A stretch of DNA of 64,000 nucleotides from an uncultured Planctomycetota bacterium (GTDB lineage: Bacteria; Planctomycetota; Phycisphaerae; UBA1845; UTPLA1): positions 1 to 64,000 of the forward strand of contig CAADGE010000006.1 in assembly GCA_900696465.1 (NCBI GenBank). The letters run 5' to 3'. Below the pieces are notes generated by a model, which saw only the letters and a list, made by a program, of their open reading frames with translations, had not been told where the DNA came from and searched no databases. Below, piece by piece: positions 17,007 to 26,339 of this stretch. A program made the position numbers and the translations under genes. Within the stretch, counting starts at the first letter, position 1. Each line of letters starts with the position of its first letter.

Positions 17007-17986
17007 ACCCGTTCGTCGCACTTTTCCGCTCGCTCGCCCGACAGGTGGAACAGCGCCGCAAGGTCGCCCTCTGCACCGTGGTCGGCTCCTACGGCTCCAC
17101 GCCTCAGGCGCCGGGCGCCGCCATGCTGATCCACGAAAACATGTCCACCGAAGGAACTCTCGGCGGCGGCTGCGTCGAGGCCGAAGTTCGCAAACAGGCC
17201 TATGAACTGCTCCTGCGCGATCAGTCCGCCCTGCTCACCTTCAAGCTCGACCACGACTACGGCTGGGATGACGGACTCATCTGCGGAGGCACCATGCGCG
17301 TGGCCGTCACGCCAATCCGCACTGCCGCGGAGGCCGCGCCGTTTCTCGATGCCGCCGATCAGCTTCAGCAGGGCCTCGCCGCCTGCCTGCCGCTTCGCAT
17401 CGAAAGCGAAGGTCGCGTAGACGAGTATCGCCTTCACATCGAACCGCCCGCAAGACTGCTGATCGCCGGCGCAGGCCATGTCGGTTGTGAACTGGCTAAG
17501 CTCGCTGTCGCACTGGACTTTGAAGTCACCGTGATCGACGACCGTGCCGATCTCTGCCGGCCCGATCGCATCGCTGCGCCGATCCGCACCGTTGTCGGCG
17601 ACATCGAGAAAACCCTCCGCGAACAGGTGATCGACGAAAATACCTACGTGGTCATCGTCACCCGGGGCCACAACCACGATGAGCAGGCACTGCATGCCGT
17701 CATCGACCAGCCCGCTCGCTATATCGGGATGATCGGCAGTCGCCGCAAGGTGAAACTCATCTTCGACGATCTGATCGCCCTCGGCGTCTCACGGGAAAGA
17801 CTCGAGCGTGTCCACGCACCGATCGGCCTGTCCATTGGTGCGGTCACCGTGCCTGAAATCGCCGTCAGCATCGTCGCCCAGCTCATTGAGACCCGGCGCA
17901 CGAGCAAGCCCACCCGTGTCGAAGGTCCCGTACCGCTAGGCCAGTCGAGCGACTCGTTCGCCCCGAATGCTCCACCGAAGCCCTGA
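17003..17986 (+). CDS. xdhC: XdhC/CoxI-family molybdenum hydroxylase maturation protein
   Basis: XdhC proteins bind the Mo cofactor, promote its sulfuration and insert it into xanthine dehydrogenase-type enzymes. The 327-residue protein has the N-terminal XdhC/CoxI domain (GSTPQAPGAAMLI, GTLGGGCVEAEV) and a C-terminal Rossmann domain (LLIAGAGHVGCELAKLAV, VTVIDDR, VTRGHNHDEQAL, YIGMIGSRRK). It overlaps the end of the hydroxylase gene by four bases, and the MocA-like gene follows 126 bases later. This trio is the normal set for a cytoplasmic molybdenum hydroxylase. Confidence 0.92.
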   Translation: MNPFVALFRSLARQVEQRRKVALCTVVGSYGSTPQAPGAAMLIHENMSTEGTLGGGCVEAEVRKQAYELLLRDQSALLTFKLDHDYGWDDGLICGGTMRVAVTPIRTAAEAAPFLDAADQLQQGLAACLPLRIESEGRVDEYRLHIEPPARLLIAGAGHVGCELAKLAVALDFEVTVIDDRADLCRPDRIAAPIRTVVGDIEKTLREQVIDENTYVVIVTRGHNHDEQALHAVIDQPARYIGMIGSRRKVKLIFDDLIALGVSRERLERVHAPIGLSIGAVTVPEIAVSIVAQLIETRRTSKPTRVEGPVPLGQSSDSFAPNAPPKP

Positions 17987-18112
17987 AACCAGGTTGACCC
18001 GCACAGACCGAAGCCGGACAATTCTCACGGTGGATGCCACTCGCTGAGGTAATCATTCGACCGTAGGCAATCGCTTAGCGCTTCACTGCTTCAAGTTTCG
18101 ACTGTATTGATT

Positions 18113-18730
18113 ATGTCCCGTCGCGTCATTGCTCTCGTGCTCGCCGCCGGTCAGTCGCGCCGCATGGGCCGGCTCAAGCAACTGCTGCCCTACCGTGACG
18201 GAACTATTCTCGAAGCCGTGCTCGATGCCGTTCTCGAATCTTCGGTAGACGGCCTCTGCGTCGTCGCCAACCATCAGGTCCGCGAGTTCCTCGGCGATGA
18301 CCTGCCCGATCGCTTCATCGTCGCGGCGAACGACAAGCTCGAAAGCGAGATGCTTGAATCCGTCAAGATCGGTGTTCGTGCCATTCAGGAGGAGTTCGAA
18401 ACCGACGACGACGATGGCGTGATGGTCTTGCTCGCCGATCAGCCGCAGGTCACCGGAGGGATCATCACCACCGTCGCAGAAGACTGGCGGCTTCCAAGAA
18501 AAAAACCGCCCGGAATCCTGATCGCCACCTATGCCGGCCGCCGGGGGCATCCCGCCATCTTCTCCATGGAGATGCTTCGCGAGATCGAACCCTGGGGACA
18601 TGATCGACGTCTGAGCGAGTTGGCGGACCTGCACCCCGGCCGAGTCCACGAATTGTCGCTCATCGCCGCGGCCCCCCTGCTCGATGTCAACACGCCGGAC
18701 GACTACGACCGCCTCCGCGAATCTGAATAG
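18113..18730 (+). CDS. MocA/MobA-like molybdenum cofactor nucleotidyltransferase
   Basis: The 205-residue protein starts with the nucleotidyltransferase signature LAAGQSRRMGRLKQLLPYR and has the metal-site Asp in LLADQPQVTGG, RRGHPAIFS and a C-terminal VNTPDDYDRL. MocA-type enzymes add CMP, and MobA-type add GMP, to the Mo cofactor; linkage to xdhC favours the MocA type. A role in making the dinucleotide cofactor for the adjacent hydroxylase is inferred. ATG 18113 begins the conserved region; TTG 18107 is possible. No clear ribosome-binding site is seen. Confidence 0.85.
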   Translation: MSRRVIALVLAAGQSRRMGRLKQLLPYRDGTILEAVLDAVLESSVDGLCVVANHQVREFLGDDLPDRFIVAANDKLESEMLESVKIGVRAIQEEFETDDDDGVMVLLADQPQVTGGIITTVAEDWRLPRKKPPGILIATYAGRRGHPAIFSMEMLREIEPWGHDRRLSELADLHPGRVHELSLIAAAPLLDVNTPDDYDRLRESE

Positions 18731-18828
18731 CGCGCGATGCCGTTTATCCTGCGGATTGACGACCGTTGCGCCCGACAGCTCGCCCCGGGTTTTCGACCTT
18801 CTTTCGCCGATTCGCTATCATGTTTGCC

Positions 18829-20826
18829 ATGCAGCCCGATTACGAAATCGTCATCATCGGAGGAGGCCACGCCGGCGCGGAGGCCGCTTGGGCCGCTTCG
18901 CGCATGGGTGTTCCCACACTCTTGGTCACGATGGATCGCCGCGCCATCGGGCGGATGAGCTGCAACCCCGCCATCGGCGGCATCGGCAAGGGGCAGATGG
19001 TTCGCGAGATCGACGCCCTCGGCGGTCTCATGGGCCTGGCGACTGATCGCGCCGGTATTCAGTTTCGCATCCTGAATCTTCGCAAAGGCCCGGCCGTCTG
19101 GGCTCCGCGTGCCCAATGCGACCGCGAGCTTTACGAAAAGGCCGTGCAGGACTTGCTCGCGTCGTGCCCGAATCTTGACATCACCGAAGGCACGGTCGAT
19201 CGCATCGAAACCCGTCGGGTGGGCACTGCCCACCACGAGCAGACCCGTAGGGTGGGCACTGCCCACCACGAGCAGACCCGTAGGGTGGGCACTGCCCACC
19301 ACGAGCAGACCCGTAGGGTGGGCACTGCCCACCACGAGCAGACCCGTAGGGTGGGCACTGCCCACCACGATCAATGTGTAGATGCAGTGATACTGACAGA
19401 CGGCCGTCGCATTTCGTGTTCCTGCGTCGTCGTCACGACGGGAACTTTCCTCCGCGCCCTGATGCACTGCGGTGAGGCAAAATCCGAGGGCGGCCGCATC
19501 GGCGAGGGCGCCGCTGTCGGAATGAGTGCCACGCTTCGGTCACTCGGCCTGGAGTTGGGCCGTCTCAAGACCGGCACCCCACCGCGCATCCATCGTGACT
19601 CGATCGACTACGACGCCCTCGAAGTCCAGCCCGGCGATGAGAAGCCCGCGCCGTTTTCGTTCATGAACGATCAGATCGAGCAGCGGCAGATTCCCTGCTG
19701 GATCACCTGGACCGGCGAGCCCGCCCACGAACGAATCCGTGCCAATCTGCATCGCGCCCCGATGTACAGCGGCCAGATCACCTCCACCGGCCCGCGCTAC
19801 TGCCCGAGCATCGAGGACAAAGTCGTACGCTTCGCCGAGAAGGACCGCCATCAGATCTTTCTGGAACCCGAGGGCTACGACAGCGAGCGCATCTACTGCA
19901 ACGGCATCAGCACGAGTCTGCCGACCGACGTGCAGGAGGCGTTTGTCCACACGATCCCCGGGCTCGAACGAGCCAGGATTCTCCAGTGGGGCTATGCCGT
20001 CGAGTACGACTATGTCCCGCCGCATCAGACGAAGGCAACCCTGGAGACCAAGCGCGTCGGCGGACTCTATCTTGCGGGGCAGATCAACGGCACCAGCGGA
20101 TACGAAGAAGCCGCAGGACAGGGACTGCTCGCCGGCATAAATGCGGCGCGAAGGGTGCAGGACCGTGAGCCGATCGTGCTGGGACGCGATCAGGCCTACA
20201 TCGCAGTCATGATCGACGACCTCGTCACCAAGGGAACCATCGAGCCGTATCGCATGTTTACCAGCCGGGCCGAGTATCGACTGCTCCTCCGCAGCGACAA
20301 CGCCGATGTGCGATTGACTCCGCTGGGGCGCGAGATCGGCCTCGTCGATGATGCGCGCTGGGAACGATTCCGCCGCAAGCAGGAGACCATCTCCGCCTTC
20401 AGCGCCTGGGCGAAGCGCGAGCGCATCGACGGCCGCTCGCTGGCGGAGTGGTTCTCACGGACCGATCTGCCGTGGGAAGCGGCTGATCCGATCGGCGACT
20501 GGCGGCAGTACATACCGACCGAGTTGCGGGCCTCCGCGGACGGCATGCTCGAATCGGCCATCACGGCCCTTCGCATCGAAGCCAAGTACGGCGGATACGT
20601 TCAGCGACAGCTTCGTGAAGTGGAGCGATTCCGCAAGGCCGAGGCCTGTCGCATTCCCGAAGATTTCGATTTCAACGGAATCCGCGAACTGCGATTTGAG
20701 GCCCGCGAGCGGCTGACGAAGATTGCCCCGCGCTCCATCGGCCAGGCCCAGCGCATCAGCGGCATCAACCCCGCCGACATTGCAGTTCTACTGCTCTACC
20801 TCGAACGCCGTCGGCGGTCGGCATGA
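18829..20826 (+). CDS. mnmG: tRNA uridine-5-carboxymethylaminomethyl modification enzyme MnmG, with an in-frame minisatellite
   Basis: With MnmE, MnmG modifies the wobble uridine of several tRNAs using FAD. The 665-residue protein has [11 protein letters not shown], the invariant [65 protein letters not shown] and [22 protein letters not shown]. Residues 128-182 are five tandem copies of [11 protein letters not shown] (last copy altered), placed between DRIE and [12 protein letters not shown]. In E. coli MnmG this corresponds to a short turn, so the insert probably loops out without breaking the fold. Without it the length is about 610, close to the usual 620-630. ATG 18829 is chosen; ATG 18820 is also in frame and no clear ribosome-binding site decides. 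No mnmE is near. Confidence 0.93.
   Translation: MQPDYEIVIIGGGHAGAEAAWAASRMGVPTLLVTMDRRAIGRMSCNPAIGGIGKGQMVREIDALGGLMGLATDRAGIQFRILNLRKGPAVWAPRAQCDRELYEKAVQDLLASCPNLDITEGTVDRIETRRVGTAHHEQTRRVGTAHHEQTRRVGTAHHEQTRRVGTAHHEQTRRVGTAHHDQCVDAVILTDGRRISCSCVVVTTGTFLRALMHCGEAKSEGGRIGEGAAVGMSATLRSLGLELGRLKTGTPPRIHRDSIDYDALEVQPGDEKPAPFSFMNDQIEQRQIPCWITWTGEPAHERIRANLHRAPMYSGQITSTGPRYCPSIEDKVVRFAEKDRHQIFLEPEGYDSERIYCNGISTSLPTDVQEAFVHTIPGLERARILQWGYAVEYDYVPPHQTKATLETKRVGGLYLAGQINGTSGYEEAAGQGLLAGINAARRVQDREPIVLGRDQAYIAVMIDDLVTKGTIEPYRMFTSRAEYRLLLRSDNADVRLTPLGREIGLVDDARWERFRRKQETISAFSAWAKRERIDGRSLAEWFSRTDLPWEAADPIGDWRQYIPTELRASADGMLESAITALRIEAKYGGYVQRQLREVERFRKAEACRIPEDFDFNGIRELRFEARERLTKIAPRSIGQAQRISGINPADIAVLLLYLERRRRSA
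19210..19374 (+). repeat. Five tandem 33-bp repeats inside mnmG
   Basis: Units start at 19210, 19243, 19276, 19309 and 19342. Units 2-4 are identical; unit 1 differs at one base and the last unit changes at its end. Each contains the 17-base near-perfect palindrome GGTGGGCACTGCCCACC. The length is a multiple of three, so the frame stays open and reads [11 protein letters not shown] per unit. There are no spacers. Confidence 0.97.
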
Positions 20827-20838
20827 TCTCCAGATGAC

Positions 20839-20866
20839 GAAAGCCCGCGACAGGCCTGCCGTGGGC
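20839..20866 (-). terminator. Possible terminator downstream of feoB
   Basis: A ten-pair stem with one mismatch (20843-20852 with 20857-20866) and a GGCC loop is followed on the minus strand by TTTC. The short U-tract makes it a weak call. It lies in the 80-base gap between convergent mnmG and feoB. Confidence 0.4.
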
Positions 20867-20907
20867 GCTGTACCTCGTCGATTAAGCACGCTCGATCGCC
20901 CGACGCT

Positions 20908-23109
20908 TCACACCCCCCAGCCCATACGACCGCCGATCTGGTGCACCGCCAGTGCCGCCACGTATGCCATCACCGACATGTATGCAAACATCATCGCCGG
21001 CCAGCGCCATGAGCCCGTCTCTTTCTTCACTACCGCCAGCGTGCTGACGCATTGACACGCCAGCACATAAAACACCATCAGCCCGATCCCGGTCAGCGGC
21101 GTCATCAACCGGCGTCCGTCCGGCCAGGTCGCGTCGGCCAGGCGCTCGCGCAGCGCGACGGACTGCTCGTCCGCCTCCCCCACGGCGAAGGTAATACCCA
21201 TCGTGCCGACAAAAACCTCCCGCGCCAGAAACGACGAGAGCACCCCCACGCCGATCCGCCAGTCGAATCCCAGCGGCTCGAGCACTGGTTCGATCAGCCG
21301 GCCCGTCCGGCCGAGGTAGCTCAGCCGAAGCCGCTCGGAGGCAATCAGATTCTCACGGTCCCCCACATCCGCATCCGCCATCGACGCGAGTTGCGCAGTG
21401 GCCTCCGGAGAAAAGTCCGCTTCACTCGTCCGAGGAAAATAGGACAACGCCCAGATGACCACACACACCGCGAAAATAATCGTCCCCGCATTTGTCAGAA
21501 ACAGCTTGGCCCGATCCCACGTCGTGCGCAGCAGCCCGCCGAGCTTCGGCAGATGATACGGCGGCAACTCGAGAATGAACGCGGGGCGCGGCCCGGCAAA
21601 AAGTGTCTTCTTGAAAAGCAGCGCCAGCCCCATGGCCGTCAGTGTGCCCAATGCATACATCGAGAACATCACCCCCGCTTTCAAAAGCGTCCGTTCCCCG
21701 AAGACCGCCGCAATCACCACGATATACACCGGCAACCGTGCTGAGCAGCTCATCAGCGGGGCGATGAGAATCGTCGTGAATCGGTCGCGGCGATCTTCTA
21801 TCGTCCGCGTCGCCAGGATGCCGGGAATCGCACAGGCATAGCTTGATAGCAGCGGAATGAAACTCTTGCCGTGAAGACCGACGCCGCTCATCAGCCGGTC
21901 CATGATGAACGCGGCGCGGGCCATGTAGCCCGTGTCCTCCAGCAGCGCCAGACAGAAAAAAAGGATGCAGATCTGCGGAAAAAAGATCAGCACCGTACCG
22001 ACGCCCGCGATGATTCCATCCGTCAACAGCGAACGCAGCGGCCCCTCGTTCATGTGTGCGGACACTACGCCGGCCAGCGCGGTCTGTCCCGCCTCGATCA
22101 ACCCCATCAGCGGCTCGGCCCAGGCAAAGATCGAAAGAAATAGCACGAACATGACCGCCGCGAAGACCACCGGTCCGAAGACCCGATGCGTCAGCACGGC
22201 ATCCACCCGATCGGTCAGTGTGCCTGCGCGAGACCGCGCATCGACTGCGTCGTCCGAACCCTCGTGACCACGCACCACCGCCGACGCGATGCTGGAAATC
22301 CACTCGTACCGTGCCTCGATGGCCACGCTCGCCGCATCCGGTATCGCCTGCGACAGGGCCTCGGCCTCGCGGCGCATGCCGTCGGCCCGATCGCGGGAGA
22401 GCCGCGCTAAAAACCGCTCCGCGGATCTCCGGCTCGCGGCGTCACCGGAAAGGTAATCCATCAGCCAGAGCAGCGCCCCGGCCGGTGCCGCATGCGTGGG
22501 CACCAGCCCGCATTCGCGCAGCCGTGCTGCCACGGCATCCACAGCCGCTTCAAAGGCGGCCGGCAATCGCCAGCTCCGCGTAGCCGTCGCCTGCATCGGC
22601 AAGGCAATGAGCAGCGCCTTGAGTTCCGATAGTCCCTGACCGGTGGAAGCAATCGTCGGCACGACCGGCACGCCCAGCCGTGTGGATAGCGCCTCGCAGT
22701 CAACCCGAAGTCCGCGCTGCGCGGCAACATCGATCATGTTGCAGGCCACAACCACCGGAGTGCCGAACTCTATGATCTGTGTTGCCAGGTAAAGATTGCG
22801 ATCCAGATTGCTCGCATCCAGCACCAGCAGGATCGCATCCGGACGCCGCGTACCCGGTAGCCGGCCTTGCAGTACATCGCGCGCGATCTCCTCGTCCGGC
22901 GATCGGGCAGAAAGACTGTATACCCCCGGTAGGTCCAGCAGCGTGATCTGTGTACCGCTGAGCACGCCCTCGCGCTTCTCGACGGTGACGCCGGGATAGT
23001 TCGCCACCTTCATCCGGAGACCTGTCAGCGCATTAAAAAGCGTCGTCTTGCCGGAATTGGGATTACCTGCAACGGCGATCTGAACGGTATGAACAGGCGA
23101 CTCAATCAC
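20908..23109 (-). CDS. feoB: Ferrous iron transporter FeoB
   Basis: Inner-membrane Fe(II) uptake protein of 733 residues. The N-terminal GTPase domain has G1 GNPNSGKTT, the G2 region VANYPGVTVEK, G3 DLPGVYSL and G4 NMID. After a helical linker come the transmembrane core segments with SCSARLPVYIVVIAAVFG and a second gate region (FLAREVFVGTMG). The length is within the normal 700-770 range. The start ATG overlaps the feoA stop by four bases, so the two are translationally coupled. Expression is probably driven by the promoter/Fur site at 23462-23512. Confidence 0.96.
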   Translation of the reverse strand: MIESPVHTVQIAVAGNPNSGKTTLFNALTGLRMKVANYPGVTVEKREGVLSGTQITLLDLPGVYSLSARSPDEEIARDVLQGRLPGTRRPDAILLVLDASNLDRNLYLATQIIEFGTPVVVACNMIDVAAQRGLRVDCEALSTRLGVPVVPTIASTGQGLSELKALLIALPMQATATRSWRLPAAFEAAVDAVAARLRECGLVPTHAAPAGALLWLMDYLSGDAASRRSAERFLARLSRDRADGMRREAEALSQAIPDAASVAIEARYEWISSIASAVVRGHEGSDDAVDARSRAGTLTDRVDAVLTHRVFGPVVFAAVMFVLFLSIFAWAEPLMGLIEAGQTALAGVVSAHMNEGPLRSLLTDGIIAGVGTVLIFFPQICILFFCLALLEDTGYMARAAFIMDRLMSGVGLHGKSFIPLLSSYACAIPGILATRTIEDRRDRFTTILIAPLMSCSARLPVYIVVIAAVFGERTLLKAGVMFSMYALGTLTAMGLALLFKKTLFAGPRPAFILELPPYHLPKLGGLLRTTWDRAKLFLTNAGTIIFAVCVVIWALSYFPRTSEADFSPEATAQLASMADADVGDRENLIASERLRLSYLGRTGRLIEPVLEPLGFDWRIGVGVLSSFLAREVFVGTMGITFAVGEADEQSVALRERLADATWPDGRRLMTPLTGIGLMVFYVLACQCVSTLAVVKKETGSWRWPAMMFAYMSVMAYVAALAVHQIGGRMGWGV

Positions 23110-23387
23110 GAAGAAATGGAGTGGCGATGCGTTGTCATCTCGACCATCACGGTCGCCGCTTCCGCCTTGCGTACGCTGAGCCGATAGCCGCGCACCTGAA
23201 GCTCAATCGGATCGCCCAAAGGAGCGACGCGAATCATCTGCACGGCAGCGCCGCGCGTGAGACCCATCTCCAGAAGGCGATGCCGTATGCCGCCGCCCTC
23301 AGAGATTCCTACCACGCGACAGTGCTCACCCGGCGAAAGCTCCGCCAGGTTGCGATGGGTCTGTGCATCGTCGAGAAACGCGATCAT
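23106..23387 (-). CDS. feoA: Ferrous iron transport protein FeoA
   Basis: A 93-residue SH3-like cytoplasmic protein that assists FeoB. It has LAELSPGEHCRVVGI, HRLLEMGLTRGAAVQMIRVAPLGDPIELQVRGYRLSVRKAEA, the conserved FeoA core. ATG 23387 is preferred; an upstream GTG at 23408 would add seven residues. It is the first gene of the feoAB operon. Confidence 0.93.
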   Translation of the reverse strand: MIAFLDDAQTHRNLAELSPGEHCRVVGISEGGGIRHRLLEMGLTRGAAVQMIRVAPLGDPIELQVRGYRLSVRKAEAATVMVEMTTHRHSISS

Positions 23388-23461
23388 GTGAAACACACCT
23401 GCGACCACTCGGCTCGCGCCAATACCGCTTGCGACCGGCGCTACGACCCGGAAACGGGTCT

Positions 23462-23482
23462 AATTGAGACTCATTCTCAATT
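23462..23482. promoter_or_regulatory. Fur-box-like palindrome controlling feoAB
   Basis: Perfect eight-base inverted arms AATTGAGA and TCTCAATT flank a five-base centre. The size and the TGAGA/TCTCA content resemble Fur operators. It lies immediately downstream of the feoA -10 box and covers the expected transcription start, so a bound repressor would block initiation. Iron-dependent Fur repression is inferred from this and from the genes controlled. Confidence 0.75.
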
Positions 23483-23483
23483 A

Positions 23484-23512
23484 AACATAGCACGAGAAGC
23501 CACAACTGTCAA
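23484..23512 (-). promoter_or_regulatory. Sigma70-type promoter of feoAB
   Basis: On the minus strand, -35 TTGACA (complement of 23507-23512) and -10 TATGTT (complement of 23484-23489) are separated by exactly 17 bases. Initiation would be near 23477, inside the Fur-like palindrome and about 90 bases before the feoA start. Confidence 0.8.
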
Positions 23513-23710
23513 TCACCCGATTCCCGCACAATCGAGAAGTCTACACGTGATTCTGAAGTTCGCTTGGGCTCGATTTGGGCGGTATCTGCTAACTGATAAG
23601 AGACTTGCGCATCATGGGCCGAGACAGCGATCGACCGAATGACGCGATATTGAAGATACCGCAGGTGGAAAGTTGCACCAGCCCGGGTATGACCGACCAG
23701 GCATGCTTCT

Positions 23711-24040
23711 TCATGACATCTGCGAGGCCGATCGCGATGACTTGGTCGGCTGTGAATCCATCCCCAGCTTCATCTTCATAATCCGGCCGACCTTGAACTT
23801 AACTGTTCGCTTCTCCGGCACTTCGACGCGCTCGAGCGTCTTGGGATTCTGAGCCACCCGCGCCGCGCGTACCCGGCTCTCAAACACGCCGAAGTCACGG
23901 AACTCCAGGCGATTGCCCTTGCCGAGCTCCTCGACGATGTCATCCAGAAAGTGCTGAATAATACGTTTGACCACAACGCGCTTGTTGCCCGTACGGTCTG
24001 CGATTCGATCGATCAGGTCCTTTTTGGTCACTGTGGTCAT
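23711..24040 (-). CDS. HU/IHF-family DNA-binding protein
   Basis: A 109-residue nucleoid protein. It starts MTTVTKKDLIDRIADRTG and contains RLEFRDFGVFESRVRAARVAQNPKT, the beta-arm region with the intercalating-Pro context of the HU/IHF family, then a short Ser/Thr/Lys tail (QPTKSSRSASQMS) beyond the usual 90-residue core. It bends or compacts DNA as a dimer. HU versus IHF subunit cannot be settled here. ATG 24040 has AGGGTG about eight bases upstream; GTG 24049 is an alternative. Confidence 0.92.
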   Translation of the reverse strand: MTTVTKKDLIDRIADRTGNKRVVVKRIIQHFLDDIVEELGKGNRLEFRDFGVFESRVRAARVAQNPKTLERVEVPEKRTVKFKVGRIMKMKLGMDSQPTKSSRSASQMS

Positions 24041-24187
24041 GACTTGCACCCTACTTCAATCGAGCCAACGGTTTGCAGTCTTCCGTCTGGAGGCCGACAG
24101 GGCCGACGAGACCGGGAGGAGAAGCCCCTTTCTCACTCCATTAGCTGCAATCGGCCTCGAACGCCCGCGAGTGGACTCACGTAACTT

Positions 24188-24217
24188 ATACTACAGCAAT
24201 TAGTTCCCGCTCTGCAA
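24188..24217 (-). promoter_or_regulatory. Candidate promoter of the HU-family gene
   Basis: On the minus strand, -35 TTGCAG and -10 TAGTAT are 18 bases apart. Transcription would begin about 140 bases upstream of the HU-family start, in an AT-richer part of a 370-base intergenic region in which I see no gene. Confidence 0.4.
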
Positions 24218-24408
24218 GCCCCTCTCAGATACGGAAACCGAACCGATACTCTATTCCCAAGACCTTCGCTGCCAGCCCCGACTTCCTTGGTGCTGAGATC
24301 AGCCATCAAGACGCCATATTAATCTCTAACCAATTATATTACAAGACGTTATGTCTTTTGGCCGGCCATTCTAACCTCTGGCACTTTCCTGAGCGCTACC
24401 GCACACGT

Positions 24409-24876
24409 CTACATCAGTTCCCCTGCTCCGCGAACCGTACAGACTCCCATCTCACGGTAGCCGCCCTCTGCATATCCATAGCTCCTTGTGGCGACGATTC
24501 CGAGCTCGTCGACACCCACAATCAGATGCAGCAGTGCCGGATAGACTGGCACTCCAGCCGGCATCGCTGCTGCACGATCCGCTGCACTGAAGATCGACGT
24601 ACCGTCAGGATGGGAATGATAAACCGCCACCACCGGCGACGGCCCGCTCTGCGAACGATCAAGAAAAACCATATCCTCGAATTCAAAACAGTACCCATTC
24701 GCCCGCGTTCGCGGAAATGCCTCCGGGTCGGCCGCATGGAATTTGTCGATGGCATTCTCGCACTCGCGCACGGTTCCGTCTGAGCACACCATACCGCAGC
24801 ACTCGAGCGGGTACGCGCGCAATGCATGGGCATGAATCTTCTCGAGAACCGCTTCTCGGAAAATCTGCACCATCAT
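24409..24876 (-). CDS. JAMM/MPN-domain metallopeptidase-like protein (Mov34 family)
   Basis: The 155-residue protein has a complete JAMM zinc site: Glu25 in YPLECCG, then H87-S-H89-P in VYHSHPDGTSIFSAAD with Ser97 and Asp100. Prokaryotic members cleave isopeptide or C-terminal extensions on ubiquitin-like or sulfur-carrier proteins (Mec+, RadC-related, Rri1 types). No MoaD/ThiS-like carrier, E1-like or cysteine synthase gene lies beside it here. Its ATG overlaps the stop of the upstream membrane protein by four bases, and that gene overlaps the one before it in the same way, so the three are one operon. Substrate unknown. Confidence 0.82.
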   Translation of the reverse strand: MMVQIFREAVLEKIHAHALRAYPLECCGMVCSDGTVRECENAIDKFHAADPEAFPRTRANGYCFEFEDMVFLDRSQSGPSPVVAVYHSHPDGTSIFSAADRAAAMPAGVPVYPALLHLIVGVDELGIVATRSYGYAEGGYREMGVCTVRGAGELM

Positions 24877-26339
24877 GTCGCTTCGGCTCCACAACGCGCA
24901 CGAACGGATCCAAGCGACGATGCGATCAGCACGATCATCGTCGGCGCGATCTGCAGGAGCAGTCGCGAAGGCGTCTGATCGTTCAGGGCAAAACGCCCTT
25001 GCGGCGTCAGAAGAAAGATGCCCGCCACAAAACCAACCAGCAGCAGACACGTCACAACGGTCACCGCGCGATGTGCCGCCTCTCGATGGACAGCGATCAT
25101 CACCAGCAGCACAGCAGCCATCGGAAAGAGGAACAGAAACGACCCCCACGCAAATGCGTGCCGCACGATTGCCGAAGCGACACCCGGCTGCCAGGCCAGC
25201 GACGCAACCGCTGACCGTTGATCGGAGAAATCCAACAGCACACTGCACAGGATAACCGCGAGCAGTGTCGATGCCGCCAACCCGATCTTTGCCGTCGGAG
25301 TGCTCCGCTGTATCACGCCCGCATTCGCAATCAGCAAAGGCAACAGCACAAGTACAGCCAGCGCCGGTCCTTCGCGCTTCATCAGGGCTGCCGCCAATCC
25401 GAATACGAACGCCAGCACGAAATCCCCGACTCGTCCGCTTCGATGCCATGCAAGCAGCTGCACCGTCGACGCCGCTAGAAATACGGCCAACGGCAGATCC
25501 GCATAGCCGGGCCGGCAGACATGAATCGCAACGAGCGGCAGTGATACGGCCGCGTATGCAGCCAGTCCGGCGATCGGCGAGCCGCACCACGGCAGAAGAC
25601 CGCCGCCCACGACACACAGAAGACTCAGATACATAAGCAGCCACGGCAGTGCGGCCAGTGACTCATCCCAGCCGCCTGTCACCATCGGTATCCACGCGGC
25701 CATCAACGAGCAGAAGACAGGGTACGTCGCGACCGATCCGCCGAGATAGTAAGGATGCCCAGGATCGAGCGGTATGGTGTTGAGCGTAGCGATGACCTTT
25801 GCACGGTAAAGCCAGATGGAGATCGCGTCATCACCGCGCAGCGGCACGCTGACCGTCGCCGCGCTCATCATCCAGAGTTTGACCACGATCAGCGCGGCCG
25901 GCGGCACAAGAAACAGATACTTCACGCGCGTCATCGAAGATTCATCGCTGCTACCCGCAGCTCGCACTGTTCGCGCGCCGTCTTGGGCAGTTCTACCGCG
26001 CGGTCCGGATGCAACTTTGGCTCGCATACGAATTCGGCTGATGATGGCAAATGCGAAAACCACCAGGCACAGCATCCTGAAATAATATTGCTCCGTCGTG
26101 CCGCCGCCTGCGAGCGTCAAGCTTGCATAGAGCAGGGCCATGACAACGAACTGCCCGAGAAGATATGAAGCCCCCAGCACATAGAGCACGCCATGACAGC
26201 GCGTTCTTCTCCGCAGCGAGTCAACGGAGGACTGACCGCGTGAAGTGATCGCCAGGTTGATGCAGTCACCCTGGATGCTATACAGAATCGTCGAACCAGC
26301 GATGAGGGGCAGGAGAATCGCCGTAATCCATTCGGTCAT
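24873..26339 (-). CDS. Polytopic membrane protein, GT-C-glycosyltransferase-like
   Basis: The 488-residue protein has about ten or more hydrophobic segments. Between the first membrane block and the next lies PLRGDDAISIWLYRAKVI, an acidic pair in a first periplasmic loop as in GT-C glycosyltransferases using lipid-linked sugars. Later there is HPYYLGGSVATYPVFCSLMAAWIP. I cannot assign a named family, and the GT-C idea rests on topology plus this loop. It overlaps its upstream and downstream neighbours by four bases each. Confidence 0.6.
   Translation of the reverse strand: MTEWITAILLPLIAGSTILYSIQGDCINLAITSRGQSSVDSLRRRTRCHGVLYVLGASYLLGQFVVMALLYASLTLAGGGTTEQYYFRMLCLVVFAFAIISRIRMRAKVASGPRGRTAQDGARTVRAAGSSDESSMTRVKYLFLVPPAALIVVKLWMMSAATVSVPLRGDDAISIWLYRAKVIATLNTIPLDPGHPYYLGGSVATYPVFCSLMAAWIPMVTGGWDESLAALPWLLMYLSLLCVVGGGLLPWCGSPIAGLAAYAAVSLPLVAIHVCRPGYADLPLAVFLAASTVQLLAWHRSGRVGDFVLAFVFGLAAALMKREGPALAVLVLLPLLIANAGVIQRSTPTAKIGLAASTLLAVILCSVLLDFSDQRSAVASLAWQPGVASAIVRHAFAWGSFLFLFPMAAVLLVMIAVHREAAHRAVTVVTCLLLVGFVAGIFLLTPQGRFALNDQTPSRLLLQIAPTMIVLIASSLGSVRARCGAEAT

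Noticed and set aside
19210-19374. CRISPR array
   Set aside because: The repeats are contiguous with no unique spacers, and the frame of mnmG continues through them.
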